From assembly GCF_910592395.1 (NCBI RefSeq), contig NC_088312.1:14363292-14427291 (forward strand): a stretch of 64,000 nucleotides of DNA, read 5' to 3'. How positions within the stretch are numbered: position 1 is the stretch's first letter; each line of letters begins with the position of its first letter. Shown here piece by piece: positions 21,057 to 30,910 of the stretch. The DNA comes from Lineus longissimus. Taxonomy: Eukaryota; Nemertea; Pilidiophora; Heteronemertea; Lineidae. The translations under genes were made by a program, and so were the position numbers. The notes under the pieces are model-generated. The model searched no databases. It was not told the DNA's origin and was given only the letters and a program-made list of their open reading frames with translations.

Positions 21057-22136
21057 ACGACTGACGCCACGGTATGGGATAAGCTCACCTCTGCTAAGAG
21101 GTGAGCTAAAAAGGAATGGTACTTAAGAAGGTTTATTCTGTGATAAGTTTCAAGCAGTCAAAGTGGTTGGCGCCCAACATTGATTTTAACACTAAAAGGA
21201 GGATGGATTCCACTACTAATTTTGAGAAAGATTATTTTAAACTGATGATCAATTCCTTTTACGGCAAGACCTGTGAGAACATAAGGAACAGGATGGAAGT
21301 TGAATTGGTCACAGACGGAGAAAGAGCCAGGAGCTTCATGGCCATTCCTAGGTTGTCCCCAATTTGCATATTCGACTAACAGAACGCAGCTATTAGCATG
21401 AGGAAAACATCTATGAGGTTCAACAAACCAATTTACATCGGTGCTTCATTCTTGGAATTGTCTAAGTTATTAATGTATGAGTTCTACTATGAATTACTTC
21501 AACCTTACTTTGGTGAGAAGAACTTGGAACTACTGTATCTTTATACTGACAGTTTTGTCTTAAAGTTAAAGACTGATGATTTGACGATAGACCTGATAAA
21601 TCTTAAGGACCATTTCGATTTCAGTAACTACTCTAAGGATCATCCACTCTACAACACTAGCAAGAAGAAGGTGCCAGGTTTCTTTAAGGATGAGCTGGGA
21701 TGAGAAGAGATGATAGAATTCATTGCCTTGAGAAGTAAGATGTATGCTTACAGTACAAAAGATTCAGAAGCAAAGAAACTGAAGGAAATTACCAAGAACG
21801 TGGTTCAGAGCGACATCTCATTCAGTGACTACGTTGACTGTCTTAAAAACAGTAAGTCAAGTGACCGGACATTGTCTTGAGAGCAGAGCTCAAACCCAAC
21901 CAAGTTGTCAAGACGAAGTCTGAACCACAAAATGAGATATCTAAGATCAGAAAAGCATCAGATCTATTTGGAGGAGGTTGACAAGAAAAGCCTCTGTCCT
22001 TTTGATGACAAGAGATTCATCTTAGAAGATGGAATTTCTACGCTGCAATTCGGTATGTATTATGAAAAATACATTGATTACTCTGATTCAAACTTTGTTT
22101 GTTATTTTGATGTTTGATAAAAAAACTATTTAATAA

Positions 22137-22808
22137 ATGGCTAGAATTATTATCGAGGGTAACATTGCCTCGGGGAAGTCAGAATTAATCGGAAGCATGA
22201 AAGAAGTCTCAGACGTAGTAATAGTACCAGAACCATTAGAGCTGTGGAGAAACTATCATGAGAAAAATCTGCTTGAACTCATGATGAAAACATTCATTGA
22301 GAGGTGGTGCTCTGTTATAACTATGACTATGGCTTCGTCAAGAGAACAAAGTTCGACTTCGTCAAGAGAGCTTTGCTCGACTTCGTCAAGAGAACAAAGT
22401 TCGACCCAAGGGAAAACAATAATTATGGAGAGAAGTATTTTCTCAACGCACCATATCTTTTCACGCCTGATTTGGTTAAATGGGAATTTAACTTGTGGAC
22501 AATATGATGATCTAAAAGACACATATTTCAAGCACTGCAAAAATAAGTGTGATAAACCCAATTTCATAATTTACCTCAGAACAGATCCAACGGTTTGTTA
22601 CGAATGATTGAAAAAGAGAAACCGCTCAGAAGAAAATTCAGTTAATTTAGATTACCTAAAAATGGTTCACACGCTTCATGAAAACCTATTCATTGAAAAC
22701 CAACATGATTTACCATGTGTGGTTATCCTTTTGAATAGGAATGAGAAAATGGAAGATGTTAGGAAGAAATTTATGAACTTGTGTTTGGCATTTCAGGTTG
22801 TTAATTAA
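22137..22808 (+). pseudogene. Deoxynucleoside kinase of the virus-like element, one stop
   Basis: ATG 22137 starts 17 bases after the polymerase stop. The P-loop EGNIASGKS (residues 6-14), PEPLELW, the ERS motif and YLRTDP, followed by RNRSEE and LDYL, identify a deoxyribonucleoside kinase, which phosphorylates nucleosides for dNTP supply. An in-frame TGA at 22605-22607 lies between YLRTDP and the arginine-rich lid; the frame continues to TAA 22808. A Ser/Arg-rich insert of about 25 residues made by three 24-bp repeats replaces the usual helix after the ERW motif. A kinase next to the polymerase fits nucleotide salvage for viral DNA synthesis. Total length (about 220 codons) is normal for the family. 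Confidence 0.8.
22331..22404 (+). repeat. 24-bp minisatellite inside the kinase gene
   Basis: Three units of GACTTCGTCAAGAGAACAAA type, period 24, in frame with the kinase. A fourth unit (GACTTCGTCAAGAGAGCAAA) stands alone at about 22831 in the next reading frame remnant. Confidence 0.8.
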
Positions 22809-22828
22809 CAGTTAATTAAATAGAAAAT

Positions 22829-23535
22829 AGACTACGACTTCGTCAAGAGAGCAAAGCTAGATTTCATATTAAGAGAAGAAGTTTGTAATGAAGCCATTTT
22901 TGAGTATTACTTACCTGAACAAATAAACATAAAATCTATTACTTTGAAATCGATATCCTTTTACAATTCTTGGTGGACAGGTGATGCCATTCCAGGTATC
23001 ATTGAATTAGTCAAAGCGAAAACTGACTAGGGGCAACTATCCAACTCTTTCACAATTAATTTTGATGCTCATTTTAGTTCAGCAGAACTGTGTTCCTTTA
23101 TAACGGAGCACCTCAAAAATCTTGCAGGGCATGTTCAATTCATCTATGACAACAATAACTGCATTACAACTGAACTTGCTTAAGACAGCCCGCTTATGCT
23201 GAATGATTACTATCTCGGGGATGAGTACTTTACAATAGTAAATAAGTGGTTTGGCTTTAAGCAAGAAAGATTCACCAAGAAAGGAAAATGCTACTCCACC
23301 AAAAACCACTTAACTTTTACAGAACACAACTTAATGTAATATCAAATTTTGTTTGTCCAAAGTAAGACACTCTACAACAATAAACCTTCTGACATCTTTT
23401 GTATTGTACCAGTGGAAGATGGCAACCAGATAGAGAACCAGAGATATGAGCTTAATTGTAATAAAGTTGTGAACAAATGTACAAATCATCTCAAATTTGA
23501 AATCATTGATGATTGAGGTAAACTAGTTAATTTCT
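22829..23535 (+). pseudogene. Decayed reading frame downstream of the kinase
   Basis: One frame runs from about 22829 to TAA at 23533-23535 with four further in-frame stops (TAG, TAA, TAA, TGA) and no frameshift over about 235 codons. The amino acid text is protein-like, e.g. EYYLPEQINIKSITLKSISF, FITEHLKNLAGH and DIFCIVPVEDG. The layout resembles beta-rich minor capsid or penton-type proteins, but I cannot name it. Stops of all three kinds argue for decay, not recoding. Confidence 0.55.
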
Positions 23536-24051
23536 AATTTAATTTTTTTAATTGGTCCTGCTCTCTGGACTTTGTCCGGTTCAGCTTCTGGTTCTGGTTC
23601 TGGTTCAGCTTCTGGTTCTTTGAATGTTATCTTGTCCCTTTTTAAACGCTTGAATTCCTGAGACCTTTTACCTAACTCTCGTGTCCACGCTAATTGCTTC
23701 CCTTATCAGGCTTTCTTGGGTTTCTCAATGGTCGTCACTCGAGCTACAGGAGCCTCCTGATTCTTCATTTATCTTAATTGATTTTTCCTGGTCCTTACTG
23801 ATGCTATGTTTGGCATCGGTTTCATTACAATGTCCTAAAGTGATAAGAGTTGATGATGCCAAAGCAGTTAATGCTCCCATCCTCAGATTCACCCACCATA
23901 ACCATTTGTCCAGTTCATTGGTAACTATGTAATCAATCTTTAAGTCTTCATGGAGAGCATCTGCATCATCAACAGGCAAAAACAACTTTGTTACCTTAGT
24001 GTAAGCTTTTAATACTGTCTTACCCAATGAATCGTTAAGTCTGGCAGCCAT
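23523..24051 (-). pseudogene. Leftward gene of the virus-like element, helical, Glu-Pro tail
   Basis: The ATG at 24051 gives a 108-codon frame ending at 23725 with a hydrophobic stretch (NLRMGALTALASSTLITLG). Downstream in another frame a charged helix (TRELGKRSQEFKRLKRDK) and a Glu-Pro repeat (EPEAEPEPEPEAEPD) run to a stop at 23523. A shift near 23725-23750 probably divides one gene. It converges on and slightly overlaps the end of the rightward frame at 23535. Function unknown. Confidence 0.5.
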
Positions 24052-24088
24052 CTTTGTCTGGTAGATCCTTTCAAGATTGCCTTCTCAC

Positions 24089-24460
24089 TCATGTTGTAAT
24101 CTGTTTATTCAGGAAGTCATTGCTTTTACCAGTAGCCACAAGCACTTCAAGGTCATGTTTGGCTTTAAGGCCACTATCAGTTAAGGTTTGTTGGCTCATA
24201 GTCCAGGCTTGTTGATTCGTAGTCAAGACAAGGCCTAGACAAGGGGGCACTAGATTTGAACTAATGGACGTCTTAGTAGCACCTTGTTGCTTTGTTATGT
24301 AATTCTGTTGGCAAGTAGCATTGTTCTGTTGAAAGTTAGCTGCATTCGATTGAAAGTTAGGTGCAATGGGATTAGCTGGATTTGAACTAGCATTAACTGA
24401 ATTAATTACTCCCATCTGTTTCATTTGCTGCTCAATAATCGTTGATGTCTGATTATTCAT
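24089..24460 (-). CDS. Asn/Gln-rich 123-aa open frame of the virus-like element
   Basis: ATG 24460 to stop 24089. Residues 1-60 are Asn/Gln/Ala-rich and low in complexity; the C-terminal third is helical (SGLKAKHDLEVLVATGKS). It ends 38 bases before the ATG of the next leftward frame, consistent with compact viral packing. No family recognised. Confidence 0.4.
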   Translation of the reverse strand: MNNQTSTIIEQQMKQMGVINSVNASSNPANPIAPNFQSNAANFQQNNATCQQNYITKQQGATKTSISSNLVPPCLGLVLTTNQQAWTMSQQTLTDSGLKAKHDLEVLVATGKSNDFLNKQITT

Positions 24461-24470
24461 TGTATTTAAT

Positions 24471-25534
24471 AAGCCCCCCTCTTAGGAGGGGCTCTTAAGA
24501 TACACGTGTGTGCGGGAGTACATAATGTAAATGAGAAATAAAGAGAGTAACTATTGTATTTCCAACAAACAATTTTTTTTGGTTTTTCAAAATGGCGCTG
24601 AATAAATTAATCAGACCAGAGCGCTGAATTATAAATCAGACCAGTTGTAACAGGTTACGAGAACATCTAATTTAAATCTTCATGGGAATTCGCTACATAT
24701 GCCTAAGAAATTGGCCAATTATATTGATATTTTTATTAGAGAAATATCCGTCCTAAATAATGACAGAAAAGGGTGGTTTATTTCAATTTTGTGTCGACAT
24801 GGTCGAGGTCACGTGACATAAACAAAACAATCGCACACACCCGTCCAAAAAAGGCACTTTAAGAAAAACAAATACGTTTTTCCTGCTTAAAACCACACTG
24901 ACGACTAAGTTATTTTAGTCTACTACCCAAATCTGAAGTATCAAAATGAATTACAAACTAGAACTAGCTCTATTTAGCAAAAGTTGCGTGAAAAATTCGG
25001 GTGAGCGACATTCTGAACCCTAGCGGCCAATAATTAAACTACTTTCAGCCGTCTGCTCCGGTCTCGTTAGGGAGTATTTCCCAAATGCACGCGATGATGA
25101 CGTGCCCCATTAACAGGACGAAACATCTATTTTAAAATGCGTTTCCAAAGTGAATGCATGAGGACAATCCATTTAAGTGTCGTATATCACTGGAAACGCC
25201 CGATTCCCGTGAATAAGGACAATCACAATGTATTACATTACCAAAACAAAAATGTGTCGGAAGGAACTATATGGATGGTCCCATCGCACCCCCCCCCCTC
25301 CAGCAGTATGACACAGAAGGGCTAGTTGACTGTCCACCGGGGGGGGTTTGGGGGGAGCTTCCCCCCAACGCACTGGTAAAAACCTATGTCGACGGAGGGG
25401 GGTTTGGGGGGGTGTCCCCCCATTGTAACAGCTGTAGTTGTTAGAGCTTGCACTTAACATATGCTCGTAGGGGGGTTCGGGGGAGCTCCCCCGACCTAAA
25501 GGGGGGCTCACTAAGTCCTTGACTTTACATATTA
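24471..25534 (+). repeat. First unit of a 1.06-kb tandem duplication
   Basis: The unit starts AAGCCCCCCTCTTAGGAGGG and ends CTTTACATATTA. The second unit starts at once (25535), and after an inserted foldback element its remainder continues at 27764-28598. The end of the unit is rich in G-runs that can pair with nearby C-runs (25335-25500). Confidence 0.75.
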
Positions 25535-26352
25535 AGCCCCCCTCTTAGGAGGGGCTCTTAAGATACACGTGTGTGCGGGAGTATATAATGTAAATGAATG
25601 AAGAGAAATAAAGAGAGTAACTATTGTATATCCAACAAACAATTTTTTTTGGTTTTTCAAAATGGCGCTGAATAAATAAATCAGACCAGTTGTAGCGCTG
25701 AATTATAAATCAGACCAGTTGGTATCTGCCCATTCCGCCTTAACCTTATTCGCCTTATCCAATTTTGCCTTCTCCCATTTAGCCTTCTCCTAACTTGCCT
25801 TTTCTCAATTCGCCTTCTACGATTTCGCCATCGTCTTATCTCGCCTTTGTTCCAATTGGCCTTCTTCCTAACTCGCCTTCCTCTCATTTTGCCCCGTCCT
25901 AGTTTGCCTTTTCTTATTTCGCCTTTGTCCTATTCTGCCTTGGTTTCATCCTGCCTTATTTCATCTTGCCTTTTCTTGATTGACCTTTGTGTCAATTCGC
26001 CTTCTTCCCATTTTGCCTTCTCCCTTTTTGCCATATCTCACCTCGCCTTTTATCAATCCGCCTTTGCTTATCTTGCCTTTGTTCTATTTTGCCTTGTTGT
26101 CTTGAGAGCTAACTCGTTCTGTGAGAAGGCCTCATAATTCCCCAATGATCAAAGGAATACATCTTCCAGATTGCTGGATTTGAGTAGGCCTATTGACCAT
26201 AGTCCATAATAATGAACTTCAGAAGCACTCACACTTTGAATGATCATTCTAAAAGGCCTTAGTCACAGTATATCATTGTTTCTAATACAAAATACATTAC
26301 GCCTCGTTTTGATCGGAGCGGTCTTGGTATCGTAACCAATGACCGCCTGGGT

Positions 26353-26360
26353 AGGTATAA
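26353..26360 (+). promoter_or_regulatory. TATA-like box in foldback element 1
   Basis: GGTATAAAATTC about 70 bases upstream of the ATG at 26424. The position fits a core promoter for the small open frame, but transcription is not shown. Confidence 0.3.
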
Positions 26361-26423
26361 AATTCTGAATTTTAGCAGACGAATTATTTTCACCAAGAAG
26401 CAACGACTCAGCCCCACAAAACA

Positions 26424-26684
26424 ATGTCAAGAACACGAGATTTTGAAGTATTCCCCGATATTGGGATTTGTGAAGTAGGGAGGATACCCGAGGACTCTTT
26501 CGAGGTCGTCAGTCAGGATTCAGAAGAGGTCAAAGACGAGGAAATGGTAGAAATCGAGCTAGCAGACTGGGAATTCCCTTGCTGCGTGACGTCATCTTCA
26601 CAAGCAACAATATGGCGGAGTTCCGGACACCAGGCTGGATCATTCTTTGACGAAAACGGAACATACCTTTCAAATCGTATTTAA
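26424..26684 (+). CDS. Acidic 86-aa open frame in the foldback spacer
   Basis: ATG 26424 to TAA 26684. It is strongly acidic in the middle (EEVKDEEMVEIELADWEFP) with no hydrophobic segment. A TATA-like box precedes it. It may be a captured host fragment; not recognised. Confidence 0.25.
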   Translation: MSRTRDFEVFPDIGICEVGRIPEDSFEVVSQDSEEVKDEEMVEIELADWEFPCCVTSSSQATIWRSSGHQAGSFFDENGTYLSNRI

Positions 26685-26715
26685 TTTGTTTAATTTTGAA
26701 ACCTTTTAGAATAGA

Positions 26716-26882
26716 AATTAATACCTCGCTGTCGGTCATTGGTTGTATAATCAAGACCGCTCGGGTAGACCTCAAATTACGTCCAAAACCCTCGGCAAAG
26801 CGCCTCGGGTTTTGGACTGCATTTTCGGTCTACCCGAGCGGTCTTGATTATACAACCAATGACCGCCAGCTCGGTATTAATT
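26716..26882. mobile_element. Hairpin MITE, 167 bp
   Basis: Arms of about 55 bp: GGTCATTGGTTGTATAATCA on the left pairs with the inverted arm ending near 26882. A related half-copy is at about 26315-26350. It probably inserted in the spacer of the foldback element. Confidence 0.7.
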
Positions 26883-28598
26883 CCTTAAATAAAATACTTA
26901 GCACCCCCATCCCTCCTATATAGTACCAGGTCACAAGTCTTACTTATCAAAGAATGCCAAAACACTATGCCAAAATATTTCCATGAAAGACTTGGAAAAC
27001 TCTAAGATTTGACAAACATGGGTAAAGATACTAAGTTGGTTTTGGAGATACATGTAAGCTTACATGTAGATGGTTCAGAAGTTATGAAGATTTGAAAATA
27101 TTGGTAATTAAACAACAGCCTTGGGTAGGGTACCAAAACATAATTCGTGGAAACACTCTTATATGAAAGATTGGCCCCACAAACATGGGTAAAAGAGACA
27201 AAAATCTTTTGTAATATGGTATGTAATGTAATATGACTATAATGGCTGAGAAGTTATCTACACTTGTAATTTTGGCAATGTCCACCGGGTTTTGGTTGGG
27301 GGTACCCCCGAATGGACCCTAGAAGCCCTTCAACACTGTTGAAGACACTTTCATATGAAAGATTGACTCAACAAACCTGGGTAAAGACACCAAGTTTGTT
27401 GCAAAGTAGGAAGAAGGCGAAATGGGAAGAAGGTGAAATAATACAAAGGCGGGGCGGGTAAAGGCGAGATAGGATGAAGGCGAATTAGGACAAAGGTGAA
27501 ATAGGAGAAGGCAGATTAAGACAATGGCAAACTGAGACGAAGGCAAGAATGGATAAGGCAACTTGTGATAAGGCAAGATAAAACAGAGGCAAAATAGCAT
27601 AAGGCGAAAAATGAAAAGGTGAAAAAGACAAAGGCGAGATAGAATAAGGCGGATTGGGAAGAGGCAAAATTGGAAAAGGCGAAATAGAAGAAGGCGAAAT
27701 GTATATTTTTTAAAGGCAAAATGGGAAAAGGCGAAAAAAGACAAGGCGAAATGGGCATGAACCGACCAGTTGTAACAGGTTACGAGAACATCTAATTTAA
27801 ATCTTCATGGGAATTCGCTACATATGCCTAAGAAATTGGCCAATTATATTAATATTTTTATTAGAGAAATATCCGTCCTAAATAATGACAGAAAAGGGTG
27901 GTTTATTTCAATTTTGTGTCGACATGGTCGAGGTCACGTGACATAAACAAAACAATCGCACACACCCGTCCAAAAAAGGCACTTTAAGAAAAACAAATTG
28001 ACACACTGACGACTAAGTTATATTGGTCTACTGCCCAAATCTGAAGTATCAAAATGAATCACAAACTAGAACTAGCTCTATTTAGCTATAGTTGCGTGAA
28101 AAATTCGGGTGAGCGGCGTACATTCTGCACCCTAGCGGCCAATAATTAAACTACTTTCAGCTGTCTGCTCCGGTCTCGTTAGGGAGTTTTTCCCAAATGT
28201 ACGCGATGATGACGTGCCCCATTAACAGGACGTAACATCTATTTTAAAATGCGTTTCCAAAGTGAATGCATGAGGACAATCCATTTAAGTGTCGTATATC
28301 ACTGGAAACGCCCGATTCCCGTGAATAAGGACAATCACAATGTATTACATTACCAAAACAAAAATGTGTCGGAAGGAACTATATGGATGGTCCCATCGCA
28401 CCCCCCCCCCTCCAGCAGTATGACACAGAAGGGCTAGTTGACTGTCCACCAGGGGGGGGGGGGGGTTTGGGGGAGCTGTCCCCCCATTGTAACAGCTGTA
28501 GTTGTTAGAGCTTGCACTTAACATATGCTCGTAGGGGGGTTCGGGGGAGCTCCCCCGACCTAAAGGGGGGCTCACTAAGTCCTTCACTTTACATATTA

Positions 28599-30294
28599 GG
28601 TAGCTCTTAAGCGAGCTTTATGGTTAAGGGTCGAATGTGTGTGTGTATACCGTCAACGAAAAAAACTTGACCCGGTTGACCGGAACCAGAAAACCTCTGC
28701 ACCCAGGTGACATTTTTGCACGCGAATCGTATACGCTAATGCACAGCAATTTACCTGGGGAGAGATTTTTTTTTCCAAACAATTCAGCGGGACGCTACGA
28801 TGTTTACGCAGAGAAGCCGCTGTTCGGTTGAAGATTTCGTCAAAACAGGGCCGAATCAAAGTGTAACGATACCCTGGGGCGAATCGAAATGCATTAAACA
28901 ACAAGCTGCATCAATGCCAGAGATTATTTTTCTCTTTCCGCGACGAAATCGTGCTTTGAACTGGCAAAATTCCGCAAAAGATTTTCCGTCTTCTAACTTT
29001 TCCGTAGTTTCAAGCGCACCAACATGATCGGTCCGGGGCTGCCCGTTTCGACGACGATTTCGTCAATATCATGGGGTGTGACAATATGTCAACGGTCTGG
29101 TTCCATTAATAATGCAATAATCTTGAAAGTACATTGGTCTCAATGTCTATTTCCCCGTTTCCATGTCAAAATCCTACCGTGAAACCTGAAACCACTCGTC
29201 CACAACACTGGCCATTTTAATTTTCCGTAGAAAGCGCATGCGCACTTAACTCAAACGCACGCGCTACCCTCAGGTCTCACAAGCCGGTGCGGAGGCCAGG
29301 CCTACCTGCCTCCAAAAATGACGCGACGTCATTTCATGCATACCCCTGTTCCAGCGGCTGTAGACTTGGCAGTACGTTACTCTCACACAAACCAATACAT
29401 TTCTGAATAGCATGTCTCTTGTACTGTAGAATACATCTGACCAAGTTTGACCAAGTGATCAGGTGTTAATCTTGAAGTTATAAGGCATAGAGGTGAAATT
29501 TTTTCAAATTTGCGTTATACAGGGTGTCTCATGCATTGTGCTACATCAGTCTATGCATGACTGTATGTCTAGGCGACGTTGGTCTTTTTGAATTAGAATA
29601 TAAATCTTAATTACACTTGGGTCTTGGGATCATTATGCTAATATCTCCGGGCAAAAATACCTATCCTTTTCCTGTTGTGTTTAGTTTCCCACATTCTCCC
29701 CACTTATTTTCTATACTGCGACAGCGTCTATTGGGTCAACTGCCATGATGGCATCATCCTAACTATATCCCCCCTCTCCCACCCACCAACTACTCGCCAT
29801 CAATCATGGACATTGTGTGCTAGCCAACTGCTTCTTCGGTAAACTGCCATGATGGCATCATCCTAACTATATAACCCCCCCCCCCCCCCACCGAGTCTTC
29901 TCGCTCACCAGCCCTATTAACGAAGAGCTCCCTATCAAGGCCTGAGCCTTCCTCATATTAGTATGTAAAATGACCCTGAATCGGTCTTTTGACTTGTGAC
30001 TTTTTTGGCTTTTAAGTCACATGGTAAGACCCTGACTTCTTTTCTCAGACATAGTCCTGAAAGACATAGTCCTGACGGACAGCGACTCTCTTGACCTTCC
30101 AGGATACTAAGTAAAACGTCACTCTGCTGCGTTATGCGTTTTCCTCTTCCTTCACAAGTCTGTAAGTCTTGAAGAATACCATAATTGATCAAAATCATTC
30201 ACTCTATCCTTGTTTGTTAGATAAGGATTTAGCAATAAATAATCTATTTTCAATTTAACAAAAGCTTGGTTTAAAAAGACATGGTAGTTTGAGG
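28599..30294. other. No supported gene; short repeats only
   Basis: The frames here are short and unconvincing. A 30-bp sequence starting AACTGCCATGATGGCATCAT occurs at about 29730 and 29842. A poly-C run of about 15 is at 29876. It may be partly element DNA that lost its genes. Confidence 0.4.
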
Positions 30295-30901
30295 TTACTT
30301 TAATCCCACAGTAATGTAGGTATCTGAGATTAATTGAGGCTTACCGAGTGCTCTATTAATGAATTCCGCTCCTAGACTCCAGTCATAGTCACCACAACGA
30401 ATTTCACGCAGTGCATGCCCAGGTAACCCTTTACGTCTCAATTTAGATGGGAGATTGCTGACGCCAGTTTTAAATGCCAATTGAATTATCTTTTCGTATC
30501 TGGCATAACACAACCATTTCCTTGGGCTTGAAAAGTGGTCCTGCAAAGAAGCTTCAACAACATATCTTAAATAAATCACTGCTGTTTCTGAACAAGCCTT
30601 CTAAGGATGCATCAAAGTATCGTGTCTTATTGTCAATATTAATCTCAAGACTCCGGAAACCAACATCATCGTAAGCAACCGCATTACAATTGATACAGAA
30701 TTTGTATGTAAACGTATCACCATGCCTCAATGGGTTTAAGTCCCTCTTGTATTCAAACATCGTCCATCTTTTACAATTATGGCATAATACGGCATCAGTT
30801 TCAGTCCTTGTGTCATACGGTTTCGTTCTTGGTTCCTTAGGACTAATGTTCATAAGACTAATATTCATAGGCACATTTCTAGCTTTGTTATGAGTAGGCA
30901 T
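30295..30901 (-). pseudogene. Zinc-ribbon-like gene of the virus-like element, frameshifted
   Basis: ATG 30901 opens 115 codons with CHNCKRW and, 28 residues later, FCINCNAV, a CxxC…CxxC pair suggesting a zinc ribbon. The frame closes at 30554. A second frame from about 30579 to 30295 continues with protein-like text (LRRKGLPGHALREI, WSLGAEFINRALG). One frameshift near 30555-30580 is the likely cause. DNA or RNA binding is inferred from the zinc motif only. It is the last gene before the right terminal repeat. Confidence 0.5.
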
Positions 30902-30910
30902 ACCAGGGAT

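Larger units (their letters stand above)
19972..21112 (+). mobile_element. 1.1-kb repeat element, copy 1 (inside the polymerase gene)
   Basis: It begins AATGAAATGGCCAGGGCC and ends GAGGTGAGCTAAAA. Three tandem subunits of about 300 bp make up most of it, and a (GAC)n-type microsatellite lies at 21001-21062. An inverted copy is at 44243-45354 and a diverged one at 48874-50755. The polymerase frame stops and restarts exactly at its edges with TAAA-like bases repeated. No coding capacity; it is a non-autonomous DNA element of unknown family. Each subunit carries TGACCTCTGTGACCTTG. Confidence 0.8.
13884..22117 (+). pseudogene. Protein-primed family B DNA polymerase, split by two transposons
   Basis: Pieces occur in order. 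Positions 13884-14007 carry an exonuclease-domain stretch (HLFIKEL, then FRFLDS) with one stop. Positions 19013-19971 hold RFLQSSLDN, LYLRTDVLLLADL, CSAPGLTW and the ANNLYGWA motif. Positions 21113-22117 contain FEKDYFKLMINSFYGKT, the YTDS active-site region and a C-terminal block ending DDKRFILEDGISTL. These are hallmarks of Polinton/adintovirus polymerases that replicate linear DNA by protein priming. The catalytic region is damaged: ANNLYGWA is preceded by G where D is expected, and the YxDTDS motif is shortened. At least three frameshifts or stops (about 19565, 19800, 21700-21880) and two large insertions inactivate it. Confidence 0.85.
25722..27763 (+). mobile_element. Foldback element 1 with arms of tandem short repeats
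   Basis: 2042 bp flanked by a 9-bp duplication GACCAGTTG (25713-25721 and 27764-27772). The left arm (25727-26105) is about 20 units of TTCGCCTTNTCC type. The right arm (27405-27757) is the inverted equivalent (AAGGCGAA units). The middle holds a hairpin MITE, a small open frame and three tandem units of about 185 bp (from 26975). The build resembles sea urchin TU-type foldback transposons. Confidence 0.75.
25535..28598 (+). repeat. Second unit of the tandem duplication, split by a foldback element
   Basis: 25535-25721 repeats the first 170 bases of unit 1, and 27764-28598 repeats the remaining 860 with small deletions (a block near 28455 is shorter than at 25335). The 9 bases GACCAGTTG at the break are duplicated by the insertion. 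Confidence 0.75.

Noticed and set aside
22304-22507. Alternative frame over the kinase minisatellite
   Set aside because: The 24-bp period keeps several frames open; only the other frame has the kinase motifs.
22829-23535. Stop-codon reassignment in the element
   Set aside because: All three stop codons occur in the frame and neighbouring genes show ordinary decay.
25681-26137. Arg-rich and Ser/Leu-rich frames
   Set aside because: Both are translations of the short-unit arms of foldback element 1.
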